64,000 nt of DNA, from positions 12,870,242-12,934,241 of the forward strand of contig OX453286.1 in the NCBI GenBank assembly GCA_949710005.1, given 5' to 3'. The DNA is from Ricordea florida. Its lineage: Eukaryota; Cnidaria; Anthozoa; Corallimorpharia; Ricordeidae. The position numbers and the translations under genes are program-made. Shown here one piece after another: positions 1 to 12,600 of this stretch; positions within the stretch are counted from its first letter, which is position 1; every line of letters starts with the position of its first letter. Under the pieces are notes generated by a model. It saw only the letters and a list, made by a program, of their open reading frames with translations, did no database searches and had not been told where the DNA came from.

Positions 1-58
1 ATATGATTCCATCCAGGATGCAGCGGGTGGAGTCAAGGAAGATCCTTTCGTATGCCCG
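1..58 (+). CDS. USP exon (partial, left edge)
   Basis: Codons from base 2 read through DPFVCP and end at a CCG|GTAAGT donor in phase 0. The phase fits the 3971 exon, and PFVCP directly before a Cys-rich finger is typical of USP sequences. Confidence 0.65.
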
Positions 59-3000
59 GTAAGTTTGAAGTTGGTCTCAACACTGCCCGCATAATCTCAT
101 CAATAAATACATGCACAGGGCATTATTCCCGTTTATATCGTCAATGTTCTCGATTTTCTGGTGCGTTTATTAGGCAACATTGCAGGGTAATTCGTTTCTC
201 CAGTACATTGGTGGTTTTAAATGTTTCTGTGCTTAGTATTGTAGTCATTCTCCATTGTATCAATGGCGATTGTTTAGGTGCAAGCGGTTGCTTACTGGGT
301 TGCATGATATACAAATACAAATTTGTCACCAGGTTCCATAACGCAAAGGTCTTGATCGCATGAAGTTCTATCCCTGATCCTCGTAAAGTTTTACGCATTT
401 TCGACAAATTACGACTCAACAACAAAATAAGCTGGAGGGAGATTTGAAAGCGCGCTCTCGCGGACACCGGTTGGATGTTCTACCAGTTCAGCTAAACTAA
501 CCGTAGACGTCTTTACCGGTATAAATGAGCACCGTGCCTGTAACCGACATTACGGAACCGCTTTCATTAATGTTTTGACGTGGACGCTGAAAACAGGAAC
601 AACAACAACAACAATTTACAAAACTACGAAGTGCGAAGGCTCCCGGTCTACTATTACCATGAGTGAAGTAGAAGGCTTTAGCAAGGATTTTTTTTATTTT
701 ACTGAAAAGATAAACATGTCACTTGGCGAAATTAAGAAAATCAGTGTAATCTTGGTCACGTCAAAATGTAATAAGGGTAAGTTAAAGCAAAACATATGCG
801 CACTGAGGCGACAGTGGTAGAAGGGATCAAACCCTGTTGCTACCAAAAAAAAAGATGAAAAAATTGAGCTCCAATCCAGGAGCCATGGACAGCTGTTTCG
901 GCCTTGTTAGGCCTCATCAGCATGGCACAACTATCAGATGAGCTTTGGTTTCCCACATTATGAATGTCAAGATGATGAAAAATGGTAGGGTTGTGGGATG
1001 TGGCTTGAAATGACAACGTCAAAATGTAATAAGGGTCAGTTAAAGCAAAACATATGCGCACTGAGGCGACAGTGGTAGAAGGGATCAAACCCTGTTGCTG
1101 CCAAAAAAAGAAGATGAAAAATTTGGTCAGACTGAAAATGAAATGAAAGATTTGGTTAGACTGTTTAGTTTTATGTGGGGTCTTTGTGTTTAGTGTGAAA
1201 AGGTTAATGAAAAAGCCTTTTTTTTAGTAAGTGAAATTCGGTTTTGATTTTACTCATTGATGAGACACTTTAATTAATTTTTTATTTCACAACGAGCAGT
1301 TACTTATGATACCATTTGGCTTACCTACTCACAGACGTGTTGCTTGACGGATGAAGCAGAAAACGTATATAGAGACGTAGACAGACAAAGGTGATGTACC
1401 TTGATATAACAACTTAAATCAAGTGTTAACCTCTGATTAAGTCTAGTTCGTCAGTTGGTTGAGATGACACTTAGAGGAGCCGTTTAGAGATGGGTAAAGG
1501 AGGACGCTCTCAAAATTACAAGAACTAGAGTTTGGAAATCAAAAGAACCGTTTGTTTTACATAAACAGGCAATCAGTTAATTACTTTTAATTACTTTGCT
1601 TTTCTAATGAGCGGTTGAGTCTACACGAACGAAGACGAGACATTCGTTAGAGAAAAATACACCGTTCTTGTTTTGGTGAATGTCTTGCCTTTATCGGCTT
1701 TTCTTACTCACGCTTTGCTGATTTCACTTTATGTAGGATGATTCTCGTTCCTGTTTTATTCAGAAGATACGAAGAAGATCGCAAGGTAATCGAGTCACAG
1801 CCTGTTTATTGACATAAAACGTAACGATTGGTACAGATCGGATTACTCTCGGCTTGAACTGTTCCTCATTGTTTAGGCTCAGCTGCCCCCATTGTCTACT
1901 TGGCTCTATCATCACCGATGTTTTTGTTGCTTTCTGTAGGCAAGATCCTATCAAGCATAGCAAACTGGTTAGATTCCAGAAAAGAATCATCATTATATTA
2001 CGGACCCGCCAGACTCCCATAAGTCAGAGTGATCCTTTCTGCTTTGAATTTCCATGTAAAACTAGCTTCAATTTGGCAATGTTTTGCTTGTGTCGTATTT
2101 CAAGTGACTATCTTAATTTCAGACAAAAAGACTATTTGGACATCCCAACCTCGTACTCTTACCAAGGAGGGTTCTAGGAAAAGACGTGCACACATTCATA
2201 AGAGGCTTGCTGCCGGCTACTATGAGAGAGGAATCAAAGACTATACCTTACTTACCATTTACTGTACATCTTGCTGATCATCAGGTCAGAACTAAAACAC
2301 TTTTAACATCCCGGTCAATTGCCGGCGCGACTATAGGGTGAAGTGCTATGTTTATTTCCAAACTAGGGAAGCACCCTTCTAAGCAGACAACTGAAACTAT
2401 AACCTGGTTTCTTTTTATGGAAATTCTCAGCGATGATCGTCTGCGACTGCGCGGTAACTGGGATAGAACATCGGCGAGGGAGGGCTTTGAAAAGTAGGGG
2501 GGTTTAATTCGCCAACGTTCCAAAAAAAAAAAAACAGCAAACGTCTCTCGGTGGCGAAAGCGTGTGCGATCCTAATGTAAGTGTCGGTAATGGAGCACTT
2601 GCAGACTTGAAATCCCGAAATCACGGGCCTTATTTTTGATGCGTTATTTGAGTTTTACGTCATGACTTTTTGTTTTCAACAACTTAAACATGATAACAGT
2701 ACCAGTCTTAGTTCTGATTCCGGAGGCAAGGAGACTGCCCGGCAGATTGCTCGACATCATCAATGAGTAACTACTTAATGGCTTCCAGACTAATAAAAGC
2801 TTAGCTTGTATTTCTCATGGATGCTGTAGACTGAAAAAAAAATGGGCGATTTTGCGCTCCCGTTTTGAGAGCTTTCGACCTTAGAAACATATTTCCTTTT
2901 TTCTTAAAAGGTGATGGGGGGAGGCCTTACCCCACTACTAGGAAAATTCCATGCTACGGAAAAAAAGCGAACTTCTTAAGTCTGAACTCAAAGATACAAG

Positions 3001-3584
3001 TGATACAAACGATTAAGAAAACAAGAAGACGCCACCTCATTCCACGTGATAACCAAATCCAGAAATGTTGACAGGTTTCTTGTTGATGTGAAGCTCATCT
3101 TGCTTGCGTCTTCAGAGCTAGCAGGAACTCCGTTATAACGAATTTGAAGTGAAATCCCGACGTTTTTTAATCGACGGTAATTTTAAAATGTCGGTTATCC
3201 TTAAATGTTCATAAGATGGTCTGTGATTGGTAAACCGTCATATATGAGGCACGATTATAGTGAGTTTTATGCCATTTGGACATTCCGTTCAGTCAAAGAG
3301 AGATTATGGGATTGCATACACCAGCTTTGTCATGATGACCCAAAATACTTTTGTTGTCTTTTGAATACGAGATTGGGACCACACAGTGATCGTTGTTGCG
3401 CTGTGGTTTGTGAAATGGGCCAGCCAATGCTGAAATCTCTTTCAGTATGGTTGCTTTCAAGCGATAATCGTCTCTCGAGGTGTAACGGATTTGTTTAACT
3501 TCAGTTGCAATTTGATATACATCTATTTAAGAAATAGAAAACATGTACCGTGTTTCTATCGAGTTATAGAAACACGAGTGAAAG

Positions 3585-3615
<31 letters not shown>

Positions 3616-3616
3616 G

Positions 3617-3647
<31 letters not shown>

Positions 3648-6600
3648 GAGTTCTCCCAAACTTTCACAAGTGTTTCTATAACTCAATAGAAACACGAAGA
3701 ACATGTTTTCTATTTCTTTTAGAAAACACCGCGACGAAAAAATGGAAAACAGCTTTTTAGCTTTGATGACCGAAATGTAAATTCTCTTTGACACGTCATC
3801 ATTACGTCAAATGCTCGTACTAGTTCTGTGTTTCTATCGAGTTATAGAAACACGAATTCTAACCAATCGGCGCGCTTATTTTTTTAATACTGTTTTCTAA
3901 TTGTAATTAACAGCCTTTTTGCTACCAAAATGGTTTTAATTAGAAGATTTCCATTACCCTTATTTTGCAGGGACTGCATTGCTCTCGCTGTACTCGAGTC
4001 ACTGGCTGCGCTGGGTGCCAAATTAACGGGAATACGGTCGTTAAATTTCAGTCGTGTGATTATGTGGTCGTTCAGATAGCTAACATAGGTCGCCTCGAAG
4101 CGGAAAGGGTAAGAAAAGGATCATTAAATTTCAAGTTGCAAAGCCTTACACAGCAAGATTAATAATAATAATAATAAAAAAAACGTATACAGCTAATTTG
4201 CGACTTGTTCTCTTTCCCGTGTCCCGTAATATCCACACTGTGGCGGCTGCAAGGTAAAATAACACTACAAAACTCAGACATCCTCGACTATTTTCTTGTT
4301 ACGAAGTACACAGGAACTGCATTATTTTGAAGCAAGCTAGCTTTTAATAGAATATCTAAGTATGTGTTTAATTAGATCAAAGGTTGCATTGTTTGCGCTT
4401 AACCCTTTAGAATACTTGCAACTGTGCAAAGGAAGAAATTTAGGATTACTGAGAACTCTTGCAAACATCCATTTACAAGTCTCAAGGTCGTATTCCTGGA
4501 TTGTCTTTTTGTGTTATTCCTGGATTGTTTTTTTGTGATAATCCTGGATTGTCTTTTTGTCTTATTCCTGGATTGTCTTTTTGTGTTAATCCTGGATTGT
4601 CTTTTTGTGTTATTCCTGGATTGTCTTTTTGTGATATTCCTGGATTGTCTTTTGGTGTTAATCCTGGATTGTCTTTTTGTGTTAATCCTCGATTGTCTTT
4701 TTGTGTTATTCCTGGATTGTCTTTTTGTGTTATTCCTGCATTGTCTTTTTGTGTTAATCCTGGATTGTCTTTTTGTGATATTCCTGGATTGTCTTTTTGT
4801 GTTATTCCTAGATTGTTTTTCTGTGATAATCCTGGATTGTCTTTTTTTTGTTATTCATGGATTGTCTTTTTGTGATATTCCTGGATTGTCTTTTGGTGTT
4901 ATTCCTGGATTGTCTTTTTGTGTTATTCATGGATTGTCTTTTTGTGTTATTCCTGGATTGTCTTTTTGTGTTATTCCTGGATTGTCTTTTTGTGTTAATC
5001 CTGGATTGTCTTTTTGTGATAATCTTGGATTGTCTTTTTGTGTTATTCCTGGATTGTCTTTTTGTGTTAATCCTGGATTGTCTTTTTGTGTTATTCCTGG
5101 ATTGTCTTTTTGTGTTATTCCTGGATTGTCTTTTTGTGTTATTCCTGGATTGTCGTTTTGTGTTAGACCTTCATGGCCTCCACCAAATGTAAACGATCGC
5201 GCTATACGTGAATATTTTCTAATATATAGATTTAGCCAAGCCTAAAAGCGGGGCTCCCGTTAGTACTTTCATTTCACTTTAAACTGTAAAAGCATTCTAA
5301 AATATTGCGAAGGAATTCACAAACGTTTTTAACTATAGTTAAGTGTCGAGTTCGGTTAACTTGCTATGATTTTTGTCTAAACTTTCGTCTGCCACAAGTA
5401 CGGTCTTTCTACCTACTAAGTCATGGAGTATATTCTACAAAAAACACAAATTATCAATGTACTGTATTCTATTCCTGATGAAATTAACCATTCTATTTGC
5501 GTAAATGTATTTAAAAGATTTGTACACGCTACTGGAAAATGCAGGACACAACTTATGTCATTTTCGTGTTAAAACGAACACCTCGGTAAAATAAATGTTT
5601 ACTCCAAGCAGGGTGCAAAGAAAATTAATTTTACAGATTGCCAACATCTACCAGCCCGAAAAAACATTTTTTACGAGAATGAAAAAATAATTATTAATTA
5701 TTCTTTTCTTAATTACATTGTAAGTTTAAAAAATTACTGCCTTCATTTATTCACTACAATCAGCTGTAGTTACTTAACAAAAGAAATAAATAACCGTAAA
5801 AGTGTGAACTATAAGTAGACCTGGTCCAACGCAACACGTGAATGACTAACATACATTTGAGACATTTTACAATTTAGAAGAACATTTTTTACGAAAACAA
5901 CGGCGTTGAAACCAAAGTTCTCAATCGACACACTAAATGACAACGTCGACAACGCGAAAAGCTGCCAGTGAAAGCGCTACATTCTGCAATTTGCCGCCAA
6001 GAGAAAATTCCCGCGGGAGTATTTCTTAGCCGTCGACAGGAGAGATGTTTATATGATTAAAGGACATAAAAATTTGAAATCTTTCATCAGTTTGCTTCTC
6101 ATTCAAAAGTAGTGCATTCAGAAGATCATTTTTTCTGAAGAAGGTTTGTTTAGAAGTCGGTTTTCCAAGTCAAGTGTCAAGTTTAAGGGAAAGTGGAAAG
6201 TGCGAGTGCTGAGTCACGCATCAGTGAGCAAATATTATGCAGACAAAACTTATGCAAATTTGTGGTCCATAGCACGGAGTCTTTCCACTTCTCGGCTTTC
6301 TTCGCTACAATTTTGTCTGTTTTCCACAGCACGGAGTCTTTCCGCTTCTCGGCTTTCTTCGCTACAATTTTGTCTGTTTTCCACAGCACGGGATCTTTCC
6401 GCTTCTCGGCGTTCTTCATTAACATTTTGTCTATTTTTTCGAGCCCGGACTCTTTCTGCTTGTCGGCGTTCTTCGCTATAATTTCGTCTCCTTTCTCTTT
6501 CCCGAGCGCGCCTTCTTTGGCGATCTACTTCGCTCATTCTTCCTCAGTTAATCCTTCCTCTCTTTCCCGTTGCTCTTCACCTGAACCCTGTGTTCTGCAA

Positions 6601-9600
6601 ATTATATTTTCTCTGCTATTGTTTGTTGACATAGCAATAGAAATTGTTTCGTTTATCCTTTAGTAAAACTTTAACAGTGTAGAGTAGTAATATTGTGTCT
6701 CAAAAAGACAATGAACTGAAAATTTCTTTTTCAGTCGTCAACGCAATTTCCCGCCAAAAATATGCGGGCTACCAGAACAGCTTCCAAATAAATCACGTCA
6801 CCTCGATGAGTTGACACATGAGCCCACAATATGGTAATGTGATGCTGGTCAGTGGCTATCCCGTTTTGACAGCTGTCAATTGACCATATTGTGAATGTCC
6901 AATATAAAAGATGTGGATTTGCCAAGACAAGCCTGAGATACCCCTCCCTTCCTTTTGATAGTCTCCCCTACCCTACCCGTACAATCTGTAGACGCGTACG
7001 GACGTACGTACGTACGCTCGGTCAGTCACGTGACAACCAAAAGAAAAGAGGTTGACCATGTTTCATGAGTATGGGGCTCTGCTCCACGCGCGCTTCGCGC
7101 GCGGGAGCCCTGCTATTATTATCTTTATCTTCTTATTTGTGTTTTCCTAGATGAGTCGCTGTATTGAGTATGCATCAGTTTGGAGACCGAAAAACGCAGA
7201 AGATCCAATACGACTGCATGACTGCCTCAAAAAGTTCTTAGAGAAGTAAGCAGTAGTTTATTATTTCTGTCTAATTCGGTACGTTACTTAAATGTTTCGC
7301 CACGACTACTCAACCTCTTAATGTCTGAGACGATGTATGGATAGTATGATCTCTGACGATATGTGATGTGATATTTATATGTAATGTCGTGATTTTCATA
7401 GGGAAATCTTACCCGACTCGTGGTTTTGCCAAAAGTGTTGTCAAGAAAGTATTGCGTGCAAGAATTTAACTATTTGTCGGCTTCCTGACACTCTTATTAT
7501 TCATCTAAAGAGGTAAGGCGGTTTTAACAAATCATTCAACAATATACGGTTGAACCCCGCTACCTCGTACTCTCAAAGCAGGAGTGCCCAACGAGAATTT
7601 TTTTTTAGAATTGAACCGTTTTGACCTAAAATGACGTCTTAAAGTTTGCAAATCGATTTCTGGTTAATTATTTACTACCGTGAGAAAAACGTATCCGCCT
7701 TTAGAGCCAGCTAGCAACAAAGCTGACATGTGTGGTTGCCAGCCAGGAACAGTCTCATAAGTACTTTTTCCCAGCCAGGTAGAAATCAGATGTATAAAAA
7801 GAGGTTTTTTCCCAGCAATTTTAAGAGTCATAATTGTCGCCTTACTCCAGTAATTTGTTTTCCCCGTTATTGCCAGCAGGAAGGAAAAACACAGACTGTC
7901 TATACAAAATATAAAGACTTCAAAATAAGCGGAGAGATTGCTAAGATTCTCGAAAATCTCCGGGGACACTGTCTGGACCAGTGTTTTCCAGCTGAGAGTT
8001 AAAAAATTATGTTGCGTTTTGGCTGTGTGGCTCTGCAGGAATGCGATAGTCGTGCCAGCAAGGGATGTTTTTAAACTCAGTCAGCCAGCCAGTAAAAAAA
8101 ATATATCGAAATCGCAGAAAACCAGCAATCAAAATTGTTTTTTTATAAGAGTGCGAGTCAGGAATAAAAACAGTGAAGAGCAGTTTTATTTTTTGAGTAG
8201 CGGCTCGTTGGGTACTCCTGTCAAGGGAAGCGAAAAATAGTTCAAGATAGCGGGGGTTCGGGATAAGCGGATCAGGGTAAAATAAAACGAAATCTATTAA
8301 TTATTAACACGACGTACTTTGTCACATTTTCAATTATTTATCCGACTTTTACTGAAAAAATGTGCTTTGAAAAACGTAGAGTAGTAAATTAGAACATTGT
8401 ATTACACCTGGTTGATTGAAAGAGCAGTCTGTATTTCAGAAGTCCTTTTGTCTTATCTTTTAACCGGTGAACATCGGCTATATATCTGAGGTTAGATCGG
8501 TGCCTTCTGATTCGTCGGCAGTTTCAACGCATTTCATGGAAATACAGAATAAGTGGACCTTAATAATGGCTACTTACCTTAACTTAGCTTATCCCGGGGA
8601 ACTCGGCCATCGTTGACTAGCTTACTCAGAAGTATATACACTGGGGTTCTGGCGCAGCGCATACTACTAGGTATATCCATATAAGTCCTGGCACAGTCCA
8701 AACTACAAGGTATACCCATAAAGGTTCTGGCGCAGCGCACACTACTAGGTATACCAATTTAGGTCCTTGCGCAGGCCATGGTACTAAGTACACCCATATA
8801 TATGACACAGCCCATATTACTAGGTATACCCATATAGGTCCTGGCATAGTCCAAACTACTTGGTATACCCATATTACTAGGGATACCCATATAGGTCCTG
8901 GCATAGTCCAAACTACTTGGTATACCCATAAAGGTTCTGGCACAGAGCATACTACTAAGGTATACCAATTTAGGTCCTTGCGCAGGCCGTACCACCAGGT
9001 GTACCCATAATATTATAGGTCCTGCGCAGTCCATACTACTAGGAACCCCTATATATGCGGTGGGTTCCTGGCGCAGCCCAAGCAGGCCAATTGACTATCT
9101 ACGCCGCGGCGTGTCCAGCTATCTTTTTTTTTTGAGTCAACGCCGCGACGGGGTCCAGGAGCAGCCTATGTGCATGCAACGAACCCTTTTCCCGCGGAGA
9201 AACCGACTGGTTCCCGCTTCTCCACCCACCTTCTTCCTAGGCTTCCTGGGGCATTTACAAAGCCCAGTTGCCCGGGAGGGCAGCGAATCTCCAGCAAACG
9301 GGCGTCCGTCTAGACGCAGGTGCTGCTAAGGAAGGTCCCGTGGAGTCTTATGGGGGAAATTGGGCTGGTGGTCAGTGGCGTTGGGGTAGTTGCTGACACC
9401 TCTGGTATAGATCAGGAAGGAAGGATGGGGGCCCTCCCTTCTCCCCGAGGGAAACTAATGGAAACCTGCAGGGTCCAAGAGAGGTCCCCAGAGGATGTCT
9501 CAAGCGCCCCCCACCCCCCTTCCCCCCAAGAGCACAATATAAGGAAATTGGCGCGGAGGGACTGGCAAAGCCCCGTCGTTCCTTTGCTTAAACTGTTGTT

Positions 9601-12600
9601 GAAAGGGTTTGCAGTTGAATATGGAAAGGAGTGTAAGTTTCTTGTATTGAAGTGTGTTATTATTCTGCTCATCCACACAAATAACACTCCTACGATCCCA
9701 GCTTGACATCCTTTTCGGGGGTGTGCTCCCTATCGACAGGCTACGAGTGATGCAGTTTGACATATGTAAATAACTATTTATAACGTCTGTCAGTTGCTGT
9801 ACACTATTGCTAGTACGGTTTTAGTGTAAGTGGTCACAGTGCAACAGAAATGAGTTGGTTGATTTACGCCATATTGGTTGTTTTTGTCCACTATCTTTCG
9901 CACTCGATCAATTTATAAACAGCCGGTGTAATGGTCTGCTGCTACTTGCCTTGGTATGCTACTAGAGGACTCCTACACTCCTTTTTCATCGTCGAGGTTT
10001 GCTCCTCAAAGCGGTTGCTTTTGTATCTAGTTCCTACCCAGGAACCAGCTTGGGTGGTTGCTGGAATTCAGAAAAAAATTGGGGCTAATCAGGCGTTTTC
10101 GAGAAAAGATCGGGTTTGAAATTCTGTGAAAATGGTGACTTGATATCAATTTGAATTTTCCTCTGGGGTAAAAAACTACTTAATGTATTAGCATACTTGC
10201 CGTCTTATTCAAAATAACCACAATACATTAGTCGTCTTTAACTTCCATCGGTTCAGATACGGCGCTACATAACTCCTTCCAAACACTTTTAAGTGTTCAT
10301 TCTTATAAAATTTGAAAAGGCAAATTGTGATATAAAAATGGCGACTGTTGCACTCTTATGTGAAAACCGAAAGGAAGAACATTTATCCGTTACAAGAGTA
10401 TTTCATACTTGAAAGAGAGTTGTGGAATTACATGCAGCAGTGAAAGGGATGATAAAGTTTGTTCTGCGCCACGTAGAAGACTTATAAACCGGAAACACAG
10501 TCAGTTTGCTATTCTCAGTTGACCTTTCAAATTTTTCAAAAATGTTTAGTAGTGCTGTTAATTTTTGTGAGATTTTATTAAGACAAAATTATTCGATTTA
10601 ATCAGAGATACGTCCCCCTCTCTCACCGCCCGCCCCCCCCCCCCAAAAAAAAGAAAAAACTATAAAAGTATTGAACTAATGGCTCTTTTCGGTCTTCCAC
10701 ATATAAAGATACGACCAAAATGGTGTTAAAATCACTGCACCAGTAGAATTTCCAATTGAGGGGCTCGATATGAGTGGCTATATCCAGCTGAAGGACCTGA
10801 AGTATGACACTGGATCTAATAAATGTGTGTACGACCTGTCTGGTTGTGTCTGTCATCGAGGAAGTAAGTATTTACATTAAGTAGCCACCACCTTCTATAC
10901 TTCATTGATGTCTCAAACGGTTTTTTAAAGGTAGTAATAATATACATGCAAAAATTTCAGCATGCTCATTGGCTGAGAGCACGTCAATTAATCCCAAACA
11001 GTGCAGAAAATTGAAATTGAGTGCAAAAAGTTGAAATTGAGTGCAGAAAGTTGAAATTAAATTTTTACATGTATATTATTAACAAGTAATCACGTGACTT
11101 GTCTCGTGCAATTTGGGATAAATCAGCACTCGTAAATTTTTCAAAGACTACAAATTGCACTCGCCCTACGGGCTCGTGCAATTTGGTTAGCCTTTGAAAA
11201 ATTTACTCGTGCTGATTTATCCCAAATTGCACTCGAAATCATGTGATTACCTATACAAAAAGCACCATTTGTTTTGATTACACTTGCAGTAGAGGTTCAC
11301 TTCCACATAGCACTGAATTTCTGTCACTGACATGAATGTACGAATTCTGGTAGGAGAGACTACCACGCAAGAATAGATAAGTGTAAATTAAACCAGTCGT
11401 TGCACAAGGTTAAGCAAATAAATTATTTCATTTCATTTTCGCAGCAACTTCGGTTCTTACGATATGTCATCTTGTACTTCAGGTTACTCCAGTGGTCATT
11501 ATACGGCCTATAGTAAGAAAGGCAACACTTGGTACTGTTTTGATGACAGCAAAGTATACAAAGTAAGTTATTGGATTTTAAAATAGTAACAATAGCAGTG
11601 CTCATCTTTTAGGTACATGTTTACCATAACAGTGAAGGCATTCAAACCATGAACAACTCCCCTTGTTTAGAGACATTTTTGACGATCATGTAATGAGAAC
11701 AGTTTGTTGTACCAAAGGGATATTCGTTTTTTACGCGCCGTCCTATCGAAGAGGCGGCAGGAAACGAATTTTCTAAGTTCGGGTTATTTTTAAGTTTTTC
11801 ATGTAATTGTTTTTATCATCGATTCTTCTCTGAAAATCTTGCCTATTGCATGAATGTTTGTGTTGGGCAGTCCAAAAGTGAGGAATTGCAGAGAATTCAA
11901 ATTTGCATCACAAATATTCCCACCAGTTTACTTCACACAAAGTCGTTTTGCCAGTTGATGAAGGTAACTTGCGTTCGAGTAATTGTTTTTGGTACTCTCC
12001 CTTAGTGAATGAAACATGGCACAATCTTTGAGATGTCTGACGTTCTCGACGTTTTACTTTAGGGTGTTAAAGATAAAGCTTGCAGAATGTGTGAAATATT
12101 TGTATTGTGGGAAAGTCGATGTCCTCGAAATTGAACGGGACGATAGGCGACGCATTACGAGTCTACACAGCACTTATATGAATTCCATACTTTTTAAAAG
12201 GCTTTGCTTAAGTAATATCATTCTTATCTTTACGTCACGGACATCCTTGTGGTGAGAAATGGCGTTGTATATGCGAAACAATTGCATCACACAGATGCTA
12301 ATAACAATAAGGAAAAGGAAAGACGCTACAAAGCTCGGAAACATAGATGTTTCGAGGATAAATGTTTAAAAGATTTTGAATCTAAAGTTTATGAAGAAAC
12401 GAACTGTTCGAAGAAAACTAAACTAGACACTCTAGGGAGCGTACACTTGGGCTTCACCTTGTAGTAAGTCTTCGAACAAACTCGAATGTGTCAGTTCACG
12501 GTAAAGGTTGGTATTATATGGCTGGTTCGCAACGGCGAAAAAAAACCTACCAGACTGTATATCGCACCTGCAGTTCTTGTTGACGTCGTGTTTAAACTGA

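Larger units (their letters stand above)
59..3970. other. Intron with repeats
   Basis: I see no convincing gene here. The intron holds a tRNA-like remnant (441-503), a duplicated 110-bp repeat (758-867 and 1016-1125) and a foldback element (3531-3720). A frame around 2029-2277 is open but unrecognised. Confidence 0.5.
4109..7150. other. Intron with minisatellite and charged-repeat ORF
   Basis: Apart from the minisatellite and the 57-bp repeat at 6250-6537, I see only AT-rich unassigned sequence at 5170-6140. Near 7000-7120 there is a GC-rich palindrome of CGCGCG type. Confidence 0.5.

Noticed and set aside
4424-5245. Long hydrophobic ORFs in three frames
   Set aside because: They come from a 24-bp minisatellite with few stop codons.
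8626-9034. Two minus-strand ORFs rich in Trp, Tyr and Pro
   Set aside because: They are produced by the 39-bp tandem repeat.
9060-9720. Possible LTR or gene in a GC-richer block
   Set aside because: I found no paired copy, no primer-binding site and no protein motif.
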